Below, piece after piece: positions 42,940 through 53,599 of a DNA stretch of 53,599 nucleotides. This stretch comes from Hypholoma sublateritium FD-334 SS-4 (taxonomy: Eukaryota; Basidiomycota; Agaricomycetes; Agaricales; Strophariaceae). The notes under the pieces are model-generated. The model was not told the origin of the DNA. It did not search any database and saw nothing but the letters and a program-made list of their open reading frames with translations. The translations under genes were made by a program, and so were the position numbers. The stretch's first letter is position 1, and the number at the start of each line of letters is the position of its first letter. The stretch is from contig KN817540.1 of assembly GCA_000827495.1 (NCBI GenBank), positions 1-53,599 on the forward strand, given 5' to 3'.

Positions 42940-43350
42940 GTCCTGCGCCAGGACTATCGAACCCTGAAGGAACAGACGGACTCGACACAGCAGAACGAAC
43001 GGTGCACGGCGTCGCTGTTGGTCACTGAGAAGCCTCATATCGCGTTAGCGCTGTAGCGGCTGGACGGCCTTGAGTCTACTCAGCAGCACGAACTAAGCAC
43101 GAACTAAAAGTTCGCGATTCACCTGCTCCACGAAGTGAATTAAATGACGCCCAATTTTACCTTTCAGGACGAGGAGCAGGACTTCCTCGAGCGCACGCAG
43201 AATAGATTGAGACCTTGCGGGCCCACTCGGCGCGCGAGGGTGAGATCGAGGAGCCTCGGAGCTGCGCGACCTCGTGAACACGCCTATATCTGGCACGCCG
43301 CGCTCGCTCAATGACGAGCTGCTGAGCTCCATCTGGCAAAGAACGAGGCC
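42940..43350 (+). pseudogene. Relic of a coiled-coil protein gene
   Basis: In one frame the text reads QDYRTLKEQTDSTQQNE, then LLVTEKPHIALAL, a TAG stop, RLDGLESTQQHELSTN, stops, and DEEQDFLERTQNR after an AG. One base further the frame becomes QIETLRAHSAREGEIEE, and then, in another frame, RDLVNTPISGTPRSLNDELL and SSIWQ. Together these form a typical heptad-rich coiled coil, but with at least two in-frame stops and two frame changes in 400 bases. The start and end cannot be placed. The parental gene is not recognised. Confidence 0.5.
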
Positions 43351-43470
43351 ACGATGCTAGGGCGAGCATCGACACGTCGTTTCGCACCGCTGCCACCCTT
43401 CGACGCCCAACAACAAAGCCATGATACCCGCGCAAGCCCCAATTCTTGCCCGGGCCTTTTTTTTGCACCC

Positions 43471-44005
43471 ACTACCGCATCTCAAGCGCACAAATCCCGC
43501 GCCGGGCAAGCTCGGGCCATGACCAGTGTCTTTCAGCGTTGCTTTGAATACCCACCATGATGTCCAAATCTTTTACTTCCGCATACTTGGCCGAGGGTGC
43601 ACTTGTCCCACGTTCGCCACCTCCTGTATGGGTGTTGCCAGCGTTGTGTAGCCAGGACCAGCACTCACGCGACAATAAATCGAGGTCGGCTGGAATAGAA
43701 ACCGAAACGTTTCTCCAGCATATCCAAGGCGGGCTGAGTGTGCCGAGAACTGGTGGTAAGCATTCAGCATGTTTAAATAACGATTTGCAAGACTCAGTGA
43801 TAACAGGTGCCGATCCCAAGAATATAGAGGTCGCCGAAATCGTATTGCTTGTTTCATTCAGCGCGAATTTGACCCGTGGGCAAATGGCAGGAAGCTGGTG
43901 GCGATTTCCGACCCAAGGGAGACCCTGTAGGCCTAGAGTCTTTCGTCTTTCGTAGGTTGTATCATCGAAAAGGGTAGAAAGAAGGTGTGCAGCCATTGCA
44001 GCCAT
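43471..44005 (-). pseudogene. N-terminal fragment of a cytochrome P450 gene
   Basis: Read on the - strand: TTYERRKTLGLQGLPWVGNR followed by HQLPAICPRVKF and TSIFLGSAPVIT, the proline-rich hinge and first strands of a fungal microsomal P450 (family form: GLPfvGNRHQvP...WrKFae...SiFLGstPVI). After an intron-like break, a second piece in another frame reads LDMLEKRFGFYSSRPRFIVA, the next conserved P450 stretch, ending at a GTGAGT donor. Nothing recognisable follows: the I-helix, ExxR and heme-cysteine segments are absent within the window. The segment between WVKF-like and TSIFLG is also shortened. A truncated relic is the best reading. Confidence 0.65.
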
Positions 44006-45607
44006 TCACGATGATGCTGACATACGTGCAGCTAACGCGGTTCGCAGACAACGCACCCATTGCCCTCAAAACATGCCTGCCCCTCGCTCCTGGTTCTTTT
44101 CACGATCCTGCGACTCTGCTCAACCCTGCGCTCTCGCATGTTCTTCACCGTTATCGCATCTTTTCTTTGGGTGGCAGGTCCAGGCAGGATGCACACGAGC
44201 GTCGATCTCGCGTTTACCAATATTTTCGTACAAGGGCTTTAGCATTTCTCCAAACGACATCTTGACGACACATGTATAGATTTGCTATCAACACATTCGT
44301 GCTTTAGAATCATATGTTCGTCGGATGGACCGATGTTCGAGCGCCGCCTGGCTTCGGCGCCAACTTCGGTACATACTTATGTTCTGCGTGCATTGAACAC
44401 TGCCAGGCTCGGACTAGTTTTTTTCACATTGAATGTATCTCGAGTATCGATTGTCGGCCTGGTTCAAAATCAAAATCACAACTGCTCATTAATTTCACGA
44501 AAAAGCGCGTTTTCTACCAGCTCTTCCATTGCTATCGAAATTTTACTTCCAAAAATATGTAGACAGTATTATTTGACACGCTTGGGTACCGTTTTTGTAG
44601 TATTGGAGTAAGTCGTCACCACCTCTACTTACATACAACTTACGCAACAGCCGCATCGACTTCAAAGCGAACTCGTTCGGGAACACCAGCGTAGCAGGTC
44701 CGACGTTATATTGCGATAGGAATGGATTAAATGGCTGTTGAAATCTAGAATATCCGAAATACGGACTAGATAGTAAGTAATAATACACTTGTAGCTGAAC
44801 TTGTAGAGAAGGCCAAGAACCCTAATAAGCATGTAATTAAATAACGCGGAATTGTAGAGCACGACGAAGAGGACGGGAGGCTTGAGAGCGGTCGCGTGAC
44901 AGTGCAGCAGATTTTCGGAAGGCCATTTGGTTGTGGATGAAGGAGGAAAGCGAAGGGCAAATGAGGGTATGGCCGTGTAACGAGGCAGGGACGGGTCTGG
45001 GGTGGGGGTATCGTGTGGTAGGGCTGTACAACGTGTGGCAGTGAGCCACGAAGGGCTGGCGTTTGCTTGATATCGAAGGGTGTATAGCGTTGCAGGCGGA
45101 TGGGGAATTACTATTAGACAGGGGGTGGACGGGGTTAGGGATATATGTGGTAGGTAGTTGTAGTATCCAATTAGAAAACAATAGTTCCGAGATCGAAGAG
45201 TGGTATGATAGAAGGGTGTGTCTGGGCAGCGTATGATAGATGTGCGAATTAATTGTAGGAGGGAAGACACCAAGGATGACCCAGAAAGTGGGGAATGAGT
45301 GACTGAATGAGAGTGTGTGATGGTGTGCTGTAGGAGGCAATATGCAATGCGGTCAAATGAAATCAATGATGCAGTTCATGGTTAAATGGTTGATGAAGAG
45401 TAATGATAAAATGGAAGGGGTATAGAAGATGCGTCATGAATATCGTAAAGGACGACGATAGAAAGAATGCGATTAATGTAGCACGAATAAAGATTAACAG
45501 CTAAAGGCATTAGGAAATAGAATGAAAAAGGTTCATAAAATCGCGACATGAAGGTGAAAATGCGCCTTGCACGACGCGCTCTGAATTTTAGGCGCACCGG
45601 TGCGGCC
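44006..45607. other. AT-rich region without a supported gene
   Basis: The longest frame (234 codons, - strand, 44662-45366) is overlapped by a 167-codon frame on the same strand, is dominated by Ser/Thr/Pro/Tyr/His, and shows no family or splice support. It may be 3' UTR of the gene at 45608. Nothing else is seen. Confidence 0.4.
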
Positions 45608-48556
45608 CTAACAGTTCGCCGCGCCCTGGCCTTCGCCGAAGACGGTGCTCAACCGTGGGCGGCGCGGCACCTCCGACGGGCCTGTGTACTGGCTATTCCG
45701 CCACCGTTTCCCGCCGCCACGTGGAACATCCATAGCAAGCGTAAACTCCTGCTCGCGCGCTTGGTACTGTTGCAGCTCCGCCTCGAACTCGCCCGCCGTG
45801 CCGCCGACAGGAATCCCCGCAGTGTAGTCGAAGTCGTCGATGCGCAGCTGCACGCACATCTGCCCCGCCTCCATCTCCACGTCCACGTTCGCATACGTAG
45901 TCGTCACGGGCATGCGCGCGAGGTCCATTGCACGGCGGTTGGAGGCGGTGGGCAGGATCGCCATCTTTGACAGGGCGTGCGGGTGGAAGGGCGTAGCGCT
46001 CACGGGCTGGCACAAGAGACTGTCGGTAGGCAGTGCTGCTGGCGGTGTTTGTAGCTTCAAGCCGCCCGAGAAGGAGCGCTTCGCGCCGCGCAGCAGCGCG
46101 CCTACCATGCTCGACGTGCGTGCACGCGGCCGGGTCTGCGGTGGCTTCGCGTTCGACTCCACGTCGTCAGGCATGATTTCCGCGACAGCGTCAGCGCCGA
46201 GCCCGAGCTCCAGGTCCGGCACATCGTCGTCACACGACATCTCGTCATCCACGCCGGGCACCTCCTCGCGCGCCGCGTATGCGGTCCCACGCTGAGCGCC
46301 GTGTCTGCGCGGTCGCCCGGACAGCGCAAGCGTGAACTCCGCGTTCTCGTTCTCGCGCTCCTCGTCGACGGGGAAGAGGCGCGCGGTCGCGACGCGGGGC
46401 GCGGCAGGTAGAGCTACGTCCTGCATTGACCGCCGGTGGCGCCGCGGGCGGGCCGGCCCGTTGAACTCCTGGTACATCTCGACCTCCTGCTCGACAGGCG
46501 CGGCGTCGTCCTCTTCGTCCATCTCCTCCATGGTGGTGACGACCAGCCCATCACCGCCACCGACGGCACTGCCCGCATCCGCGCTTGCCCCCGGCGCGTC
46601 CGCGAGCTCGACCACCGCCGCTGCAAGCGCCGCGCCATAGTCCAGCTTCGGCCGCAGACGCGGGCGCGATGACGGAAACGGCGTGATCGAGCTGCCCTTT
46701 GTTGCCGATGCCACCGACGAGGCGGACGACGTCGACGACACCGAGCGGAAGTACGCTGACGACAGCGACGACGCCGAGGAGCACGTGCTGCTGCGCGAGA
46801 GCGACGACTGCCTGCGCACGACGTCGTCCGCCGTAAGCACGTACCGCGCGAGCGGCGAGCTGCGGAACGGAGTCGCGAGGCCGAGGGCGGTGCTTCCGCC
46901 CGCCTTGCCGAGGGGCCCCTTCAGCGCCTTGTTCAGCCACGCGCGCCGGCGGCTGCGCACGGCGAGCACTTCGAGGCGGCTGCGCACCTCGTCGGCGGCG
47001 ACGCGCGACTGGCTGGCGGCGAACTGCGCGAGCTGGCTGAGGCGCGTGCGGAGCGCGGCGAGCTGCCTGTATTCGTGTCTGGCTCCAGGTGACATGTGGT
47101 CGATGGTCGGTCCACCGGCAGGCGAGTTATATCGAGGCCGGTGAAGGATGATTGGGAGCTCTTTCATTGACGGTGCAGGTGAGTTATCTTCCTTGACTTC
47201 AGGTTCGGATTCCACGGATGAAGGAGCGGTCGAGGCACATGACATTGATGAGCTGCTTCGCATCGTCGAGCCGGATTCGGAAGAGTCATCGGTGGAAACC
47301 GAAGCGCTCGAGGACGCCCTCCTTGGGAGAAGGCTGGGACGAGGAGGGTGGTCGTTGGTGGGGCCCTGAAGACTTGCAGATGATGCGTCATCCGCATCCA
47401 CGTCCATGGCGTTTGTCTCCGGATATGGTGTCTGACAAGCTCTTTCCGAAGAATCCTGAGAAACAGGACTGTCGGGCATTAGCTCGTCCTCCTCCTCATC
47501 GGAGAAAGAAAGAGGAACATCCATGGTCGTGGCGCTAAAGCGCTGGGGCGACGGTGGCGGGCCAGCTTCCTCTAGCAGTTGCTCCATCCTGTTCAACGCA
47601 CGCCGTCTCATACTGTGCAATATCCACACACAGAAACCACCTCGCTCTCGCTGATGGTGGTTTTCCAGACCGTACATGCAAGTATATTCCTCACCATCGC
47701 GCACGGTGAGGGCAGCGTCGGGTCCTGCGTAAAATCGTCGTACAAGTTCGCCGAGAACAAATCGACGATATGCATCTACCAAAGCTGAGCGTGCTGCACG
47801 CCGCAGAGCGCGTGTCCGTGGGGAACTGCCAGGGGTAGGAATAGGCGGACCTGAAGGGCTAAATGGGGGCGAGGGAATGCTGGAGATGGAAGTTCGATAC
47901 CCAGATGGATTGGACCGATAGTGAAAGGGAAGTGCAGGGTTAGGCGAGGCCGGTGTCGTCAAGTTAATGATAGACCTGTATATGTAAGATTAAATCAATG
48001 AGTTATTATGACATTATGAGCCAGCACACGACAAGAGGGTGAAGACTTACCCGATAGAAGACACGATGTGCATGAACAGCGACCGCTGTTTCTTGTGTTT
48101 CCCTGACCTTGCCGATTTTGTTGGAGGGGCAGGCGCAGACATTACAGAAACACTCCTCGCCCTTTGTCTCTCCAACTCCCTCTGCCTCATCACACGCTCG
48201 TCCTCCAGCGTGCTCTCCTTGACATCATTGACAATGGAACCAACTGTCTCCATCAACGCTTGCTCGTTTTTCTGGCCTCTGAGCCCAAAGGCTATTCGTT
48301 CAATGGAGCCATCCACAAATAAACACCGAATTTCTTTCGCGTCTACATCCAGCGCCACTTCTTCCAACAGACTCGATATCCCTGCAGCTCGATCCAACGA
48401 ATGCAGCGTCGCAGGCACTTCAAGGTCTTCGTGCATGAGGTGTGACAGCTGGGCAGTCCATGACGGAGGCGCGGGTAGGTTGGAAGGAGGATCAGCGAAA
48501 GTGAGCGAAAAATGAATGGTAGGCTCCTGCGTGGCGGGAATGAGTTTGAGCAACAT
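45608..48556 (-). CDS. Serine- and alanine-rich hypothetical protein, two exons, 957 aa
   Basis: Exons on the - strand are 48556-48051 and 47975-45608, exactly 958 codons with stop; the intron has a GTAAGTC donor and TACAG acceptor. The start MLLKLIPATQEPTIHFSLTF was chosen because it opens a compact, ordered-looking N-terminal part; an ATG at 48625 would add 23 residues. An ordered segment at about residues 205-275 (RALRRAARSALVDAYRRFVL, YTCMYGL, GGFCVWILHSMRRRALNRME) recalls proteins widespread in mushrooms with unknown role. Between and after are acidic and Ser-rich stretches, a helical basic block (ALRTRLSQLAQFAASQSR) and disordered tails. There is no membrane helix or catalytic motif. 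Possibly nuclear (basic clusters), but this is a guess. Confidence 0.7.
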
Positions 48557-50078
48557 AGTGTTCAATTTTGGTGCTTCATGCAAGTATGTGAGTTTCCGTA
48601 ATTTTGTCGACTGGTTTGCGAGCAAAATCTGGAAGAAAGTTCAGCGACGTTTTCTCTTTATCGATTACTGGCGCACAGACCTACACCAACTCCACTAATT
48701 TCAGCCACTTACGGTCCTACCAACTAATATGCCCGACAGCGACGGTTGAAAGGCAGGCCGGAGGCTGGCAAAACGAGCAATCCACTGTGGCCTGGGGGTC
48801 CAGTCCAAGAAGAGTGGAGATAGGCAATCAAATTGTGCCAGATAGGACGAACACGAGGCGGAGACCCTCCAGGACGGGCGGGGGGAAAGTAGGAGAGAGA
48901 AAGGGGAGGAGGGCTTCACGCGCACATCGACCAATCCAGGTCTACCGTCATAAGCGAAATAACATCAGCCCAAATATATTTTGCGCTTCCAAGTGATTTT
49001 TCCGTAGCTCCCACCCTTCCACGAACCTACTCCTTCAGGTGCTGCAAATTAAATAGTTCCCATTGATTCATGTCCGCCAAAACCATTGCTAATATATCTC
49101 CCTCAGCTGAGGAAAGGATTGGAGAGCCCGCGGCACACTTGAGTGTTGCAGATGACAGGAGAACGACAGGAGAGGTTTCGTCCATCATCAGTGACGAGCT
49201 TGGCCATAACGGGAAGGTCATATTTCAATTGATGGCAGCCCGTGGAGAAGCTTGCATCACGATGCCACAACTCGTCCGGCTTTATTCTGAACCTTTTACC
49301 GCACACTCCATAAGAGCGCTTCAAACACAATCATTACGCAGCAGCGCCTTTCTTTCTACGAAATTTGGATTTGTCTATGGATAACGGATTTTTCCGTTGT
49401 TATTTCGGGCGTTTATGTCCACGCACCTTAATTTCCAGCTGAGTCTAAGTACTTATCGCAGAAGTTATATATGGCTTAGACGTGAGATCAAGAAGAATGG
49501 CCAGCTTTTGACTGCTGAAGCTGAAGCGCTGAAGACTCACCAGACTGTACAGTTCCTACAGTTCAAACCTCTACTTAAGCTGGCAGCACTTGAGTCTCCG
49601 TCATCACGGCGAAACGAGTACCACGCGTCTCGTCGCCCGCCGGCTGACCTCTCGTGTCTCCGCCGAGTCCCGACATAAGTACTTTTATGTACACTCCTAC
49701 GCTCAGAATAGTGCCTCCGTCATTGATTTGGATGCTCCGCGGATTGCAAACGCCGCGGAAAGCTGGCGGAGAACGTTCACGTTCAACAAAACTCCATTCT
49801 CTCTTTTCTTCTTCAAAACACTTGGTTATCGTATAACCTTGGGAACACCGGGCGCTTAATGATCGAACCAGTTTACACTAACAAATAGAAGGCGAGACTC
49901 AACGGATGCTATCTTATAGACATTGAAATACAACGGGATCGGGGAAGTTGTGGCGAAGTTAGTCGCAACCAGAAACCGCCCCTCATGTACATGGATTTGA
50001 TGTTGGTATACTTAGTGTAATTGAATAAATCATAAAAATCAGCAAGTCATGGAAAAAGAGCCAACCTTCGCGCAATAT
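48557..50078. other. Intergenic region, no convincing gene
   Basis: About 1.5 kb. On the + strand 49070-49384 is open for 104 codons. The antisense frame 49221-49027 ends in protein-like text (LADMNQWELFNLQHLKE). Neither has a family, splice or length that convinces me; a small relic is possible. Confidence 0.3.
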
Positions 50079-53000
50079 TTAGACCTGCTCAGGCGTCTCG
50101 GATCTAACAACGGGATGAACGGGTAAAAACACATTCGATAGCCAATACCCCGCTGGGCTATCGTCTCGCAGTACGACCTGCAGAATATTCGGCTGTTCAG
50201 CATCCTTCAGATACGCTTCGGGGAGGAAGATGTCCTCGTTTTCAAAGTTGTCCATGACCGCCTCGGACGACCCCCAGGTGCATTCGAGCGCGTGGTCGTT
50301 CAGCGAGATGTCCACGCGCCCTTTCCCCGACGTCACGCAGTGTCGCAGGCTGATGAAGTGGTCGCATTTGTCGAGGACGTGGAAATAGACGATGCAGACG
50401 GTGGTGCCCGGTTTCTGGAAAACAAGGTACGGGTCTCCTTTGCGGTAGTTGTCGCTGACAACCCCGTGCCCGTAGAAGCACACATCCTCCTTCGCTTCGA
50501 GAGTTGCCAGCATGCGGGGGTTCATCCCGGACTTGAGAATTTCGATGTCGCTCTCGCTTCCGGCTCGCCAGCGCGATGCAAGGCCCGTGATCAGCTTCTC
50601 GCCCATGACGATCGACTGGATATTCTCGAGGGTGAACTGCAATGACTGGGTGATGTCGACAAACGCGAAGTCCTGGCTCCGTGAAAGCGCTCGCGTCATA
50701 TTCTGCGGGCCACCCACAGCCCTAACGGAGGCATCGGAGACTCGAAGGTATTTGTGCGTCCTGCCCATAAGGCGCAGTCGTTCCTGCAGCGACTCGTGGC
50801 TCCAATATGCCACCAAGTCATGCGATTCCGCAGTCAGAACATCGTGCATTTGCAGCTCCTCGAATTCTGTCCGCTGATCCTCCATCCTCGTGAACAGTTG
50901 GTCGGCCCGCTGGGCGCACCTGTTCTTCATGCGTTTGAACTGCTTGGACACGTTCTTGTTGGCAAATTTATCCTTCATGTGTTCATCGTCGAGCGCGGCC
51001 TTCAGTCGTTCCTGCATTTTATTTTTGAATTCGTCACGGAAAAGTTTCGGTGTTTCGGGTTTTTGTGCGTCATTGATAGTATAGGTGGTCGGAGACTTGA
51101 CGAGCAGGTCTTCGCTGCTCAAAAACCGAGTTTTTTCCTCGAAATATAGAGAGGCATCGGATGTACTGCCGACACAGGTAATATCCTCGTCGCCGGCATT
51201 TGCATCTGGTGTCACCCGTGTCATCTCTTCTTCCAGGTCCTTCCAGACGGCAGCAATTTTCTCGCCCACAGGGTCGTTATACTTCCTAGCGCGGATCCTC
51301 TTCTCCGTATCGTCCGCCTGCTCGTGCACGCGACTGCGCCTATTGTCCACCTGCGACCGTATTTCCGTGTCGAAGAGGGCCTGCCGCTCGTCATCAAGCC
51401 TACCCTTCAATTGCCCCCTCCTGATCGCCTCGCCGTGCTGCGTGGTGCTGTATGAGCATCGCTTCCGAGAAGCGTCGCCAGGTACCTGTGCGAAAGTGCC
51501 CATCAAGACGGTATCGGCCATGTTCCTATGACTCGCCTTCACGAGGCCCGACCATTTTGCCGCGGTGGCCATCAGGAGGCGCTCCATGTAGGCACGGCAC
51601 TCGATGAGCAGGTACTCCACTTCGTTGGCCTCGTACATGTGGACGATGTCCAAAGGCTCAGTTTCTTTGAAGGCACGATCGATTGGGACGTCCTCGAAAA
51701 GCTCCTTGGCGTAAAGGGCGATGTAGAGCCCTATCCAGTCCTCGAGACGCCGGAGCATGAACGCCCACCGTCGGTCCACCTGGCCCTGGTCGAGGTATGA
51801 CTCATCTTCCTTTGTCAATGAGAAACGAGTGCCGTCCACTGTTGAGCTTCGGTTCGGTACCTCCGCACCCCGTATCTCCTTTGTCCGAAGGCCACGGTGC
51901 ATCGCCCACGTTTTGCCGAAGAAGGCCTTACGGTCCCAGTTGTCGATTTGTTTTTGCAACTGAGCCAGAATTTCGTCGTAGTGCGAGTTCAGCTGTTCCA
52001 TAAACCGGGGGTCAGCCGTGAAAAAATGCGTTTTCGGCTCCGTAAGGCCCGCCGGCGAGAAATCGACCTTGACATTGACGGCAGTACTCCCAGGGATAGG
52101 CTCAAGTTTGGAGATGTATATCGAGAAACGGCTGTGCTCGCCGTCTTCTTTGAACAAGATCCTGCTAGTCTGCTCCCTGTAGTCCGATATGACAACATAG
52201 AGTATCGCGTGCAGTAGAGAGCTGTCGTCCTTCGTGGAACCGGTGCCTTTCGCCGTAAGGATATAATACAGCGCAACGTCGTTGGCGTTGAACAGTGGCA
52301 ATGGCCCCGTGTATGCGACGACGTCTTCTAGGAAGTTGTTGGCTCTGGTCACCGGCGCCACCCCATCTTCTTTGATGTCACACTGGAATTTGTCGCACGT
52401 TATAAGAGGGGCGTGGGACGCAAGCTGGAGCTGGAATACAATGCCTTGCGCGTCGTCCCAGGCAGGATTTACCGCCCAAACGAGGATCCTGACAATGGAG
52501 AGAAGCGCTTCAATTACCAGCCAAGCGATGGGTCCGAACGAATCATTTGTGGAATGCTGCACGAGGTAGAAGCAGCCGATGTACCCGCCGACGGATAAAA
52601 CAATGCCCACAACGAGACTAGACCAAAGAAAGGGGTTGAACCACAGTGGGATGGTTTTGTTCATCGAATTCAATTGCCTTTTGTGTTCGGAATCGAATAT
52701 CTCCTGTACGACTTTCAACTCGTTGAATTTTTCGGGGTCATCCACAGCCTTCGACGACCGTAACCACCTTTCCAGCGCCCAAATGCACTTTTCCGATGCC
52801 ATACCGGCACTCCACACCTCTGTTCTTTCCTCTTCCGACTTGGTCGCGATTTTATCATTGATGAGCGCGTCCAAGTCGATTTTCTGCTCCTTCGCTAATC
52901 GATCGATTGTAAGAAAGAGTAGTCTTGTCTTGAGGAGGACCAGAACTCGTATCTCGATGAGGAACTGCGCCGTGTTGACACATATTGCAGACCCCCCAAC

Positions 53001-53516
53001 GCGACAGACGGGGAATCCCCAGCCCGAAGAAAATAAAAATTTGCCCAATGAATGTGGTGCATCACGGATGATGACGATGTATGGGAGAAGCCCGGCCGCT
53101 GCAATAACCACGGTGAACAGCACGAGAAAAAAATTCCACCAGGTGATCCCTTTCCCCGACGAAACCGTCAGGTCCTCCACATTCTCGATATGTTCATCAG
53201 CCAACATTGCCTCCAGACGACTTTCTGCCAGAAATCGTTGCGGATGTGCAGGATCCAAAGCAATCATGGGCGCTACAGTTCCGTTCGGAGTGAACCCGCC
53301 GTCGTTGAGTTTTTTCGCACCCAGGAACTGACATTGCGGGATGCTGAGACTGGCTATGAGGATGTTGAAGGCCGCGCGGACAATCCCAAGGCTTCCGAAG
53401 ATAGATATTGGGGTGATAGAAGAATAGAGGAATCCTCTGTCAAGAGCCGATCCAACATGTTTTTCGCATTGCTCGGTACCCAAGAGTGGCAGAAGCGCCG
53501 AGATTCCACTCTCGTC
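50079..53516 (-). CDS. Large multi-helix membrane protein, inverted paralog copy 2, at least 1134 aa, 5' end unclear
   Basis: Paralog of the gene at 30998-34366 on the opposite strand. The two agree closely through the membrane head (GTEQCEKHVGSALDRGFLYS, SIFGSLGIVRAAFNILIASL) and the C-terminal domain (CFYGHGVVSDNYRKGDPYLV, LPEAYLKDAEQPNIL). They diverge in the charged middle, where this copy has an extra stretch around 51000-51200. The frame is uninterrupted from 53516 to the stop at 50079, but it has no ATG before residue 80 or so. An in-frame TGA lies at 53519-53517, so the N-terminal Ser-rich start of copy 1 is missing. Either an upstream exon splices at GTGAG (53516) and lies beyond the window, or the start has been lost. 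The length of the rest argues for continued selection. Confidence 0.8.
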   Translation of the reverse strand, partial: DESGISALLPLLGTEQCEKHVGSALDRGFLYSSITPISIFGSLGIVRAAFNILIASLSIPQCQFLGAKKLNDGGFTPNGTVAPMIALDPAHPQRFLAESRLEAMLADEHIENVEDLTVSSGKGITWWNFFLVLFTVVIAAAGLLPYIVIIRDAPHSLGKFLFSSGWGFPVCRVGGSAICVNTAQFLIEIRVLVLLKTRLLFLTIDRLAKEQKIDLDALINDKIATKSEEERTEVWSAGMASEKCIWALERWLRSSKAVDDPEKFNELKVVQEIFDSEHKRQLNSMNKTIPLWFNPFLWSSLVVGIVLSVGGYIGCFYLVQHSTNDSFGPIAWLVIEALLSIVRILVWAVNPAWDDAQGIVFQLQLASHAPLITCDKFQCDIKEDGVAPVTRANNFLEDVVAYTGPLPLFNANDVALYYILTAKGTGSTKDDSSLLHAILYVVISDYREQTSRILFKEDGEHSRFSIYISKLEPIPGSTAVNVKVDFSPAGLTEPKTHFFTADPRFMEQLNSHYDEILAQLQKQIDNWDRKAFFGKTWAMHRGLRTKEIRGAEVPNRSSTVDGTRFSLTKEDESYLDQGQVDRRWAFMLRRLEDWIGLYIALYAKELFEDVPIDRAFKETEPLDIVHMYEANEVEYLLIECRAYMERLLMATAAKWSGLVKASHRNMADTVLMGTFAQVPGDASRKRCSYSTTQHGEAIRRGQLKGRLDDERQALFDTEIRSQVDNRRSRVHEQADDTEKRIRARKYNDPVGEKIAAVWKDLEEEMTRVTPDANAGDEDITCVGSTSDASLYFEEKTRFLSSEDLLVKSPTTYTINDAQKPETPKLFRDEFKNKMQERLKAALDDEHMKDKFANKNVSKQFKRMKNRCAQRADQLFTRMEDQRTEFEELQMHDVLTAESHDLVAYWSHESLQERLRLMGRTHKYLRVSDASVRAVGGPQNMTRALSRSQDFAFVDITQSLQFTLENIQSIVMGEKLITGLASRWRAGSESDIEILKSGMNPRMLATLEAKEDVCFYGHGVVSDNYRKGDPYLVFQKPGTTVCIVYFHVLDKCDHFISLRHCVTSGKGRVDISLNDHALECTWGSSEAVMDNFENEDIFLPEAYLKDAEQPNILQVVLRDDSPAGYWLSNVFLPVHPVVRSETPEQV

Positions 53517-53528
53517 TCACGCTGCCTC

Positions 53529-53554
53529 TCGAACGAACAAGAACGAACAAGAAA
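53529..53554. repeat. Short tandem repeat CGAACAAGAA, two and a half units
   Basis: The motif GAACGAACAAGAA is repeated directly in the 5' flank of paralog copy 2. Confidence 0.6.
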
Positions 53555-53599
53555 TGGATCTGCTGTGGTTGGGTTGTGCCCCGCGTTAGCCGGAACAGG

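Noticed and set aside
44662..45366. 234-codon open frame on the - strand
   Set aside because: Composition is Ser/Thr/Pro/Tyr heavy, a second long frame overlaps it on the same strand, and no motif or splice pattern supports it.
49027..49384. 104-codon + frame and antisense 64-codon frame with protein-like ending
   Set aside because: Both are short, contradict each other, and have no recognisable family.

Overview
The window looks like chromosomal DNA of a basidiomycete fungus, most probably an Agaricomycete. Genes sit on both strands at close spacing. They are cut by many short introns of about 45-65 bases with GT/AG borders, some coding exons are only 6-12 bases long, and the recognisable proteins are fungal and eukaryotic housekeeping proteins. 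I saw no bacterial operons, rRNA, tRNA or CRISPR. A few single N bases point to a draft assembly. Gene models below were spliced by eye, so exon ends may be off by a base or two.

Left part (1-15 kb). An unrecognised 428-residue protein, a 227-residue orphan with a membrane helix, and a 142-residue orphan lie among damaged genes. The relics are a decayed gene on the + strand (4.3-5.2 kb), the front part of an MRH4-like mitochondrial DEAD-box helicase on the - strand (6.2-7.0 kb), and a cyclopropane-fatty-acid-synthase-like methyltransferase with frameshifts and an internal deletion (12.5-14.7 kb). An intact KHA1-type K+/H+ antiporter lies between them (8.95-11.9 kb).

Middle part (15-30 kb), intact core genes: QCR8 of respiratory complex III (-) divergent from a 26-exon mitochondrial AAA/vWA ATPase of the VWA8 family (+); the retromer subunit VPS26 (+) converging on a 987-residue polytopic membrane protein with a long disordered tail (-); and the ribosome-biogenesis WD40 protein SOF1/DCAF13 (+).

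Right part (31-53.6 kb). Two large, nearly intronless paralogs of about 1,120 residues face each other tail to tail (30998-34366 + and 50079-53516 -). Both have a multi-helix membrane head, a long charged middle and a conserved C-terminal beta-rich domain; I know of no assigned function. Between them lie BPL1 (biotin-protein ligase, +), OPI10/Hikeshi (-), an NADP-isocitrate dehydrogenase with both a mitochondrial presequence and a C-terminal AKL peroxisomal signal (-), two more relics (a coiled-coil gene and the first part of a P450), and a 957-residue serine-rich protein (-).

The core genes share a mitochondrial and acyl-metabolism flavour (QCR8, VWA8, BPL1, IDP) but show no pathway cluster. 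The most interesting unexplained element is the pair of inverted large membrane paralogs.
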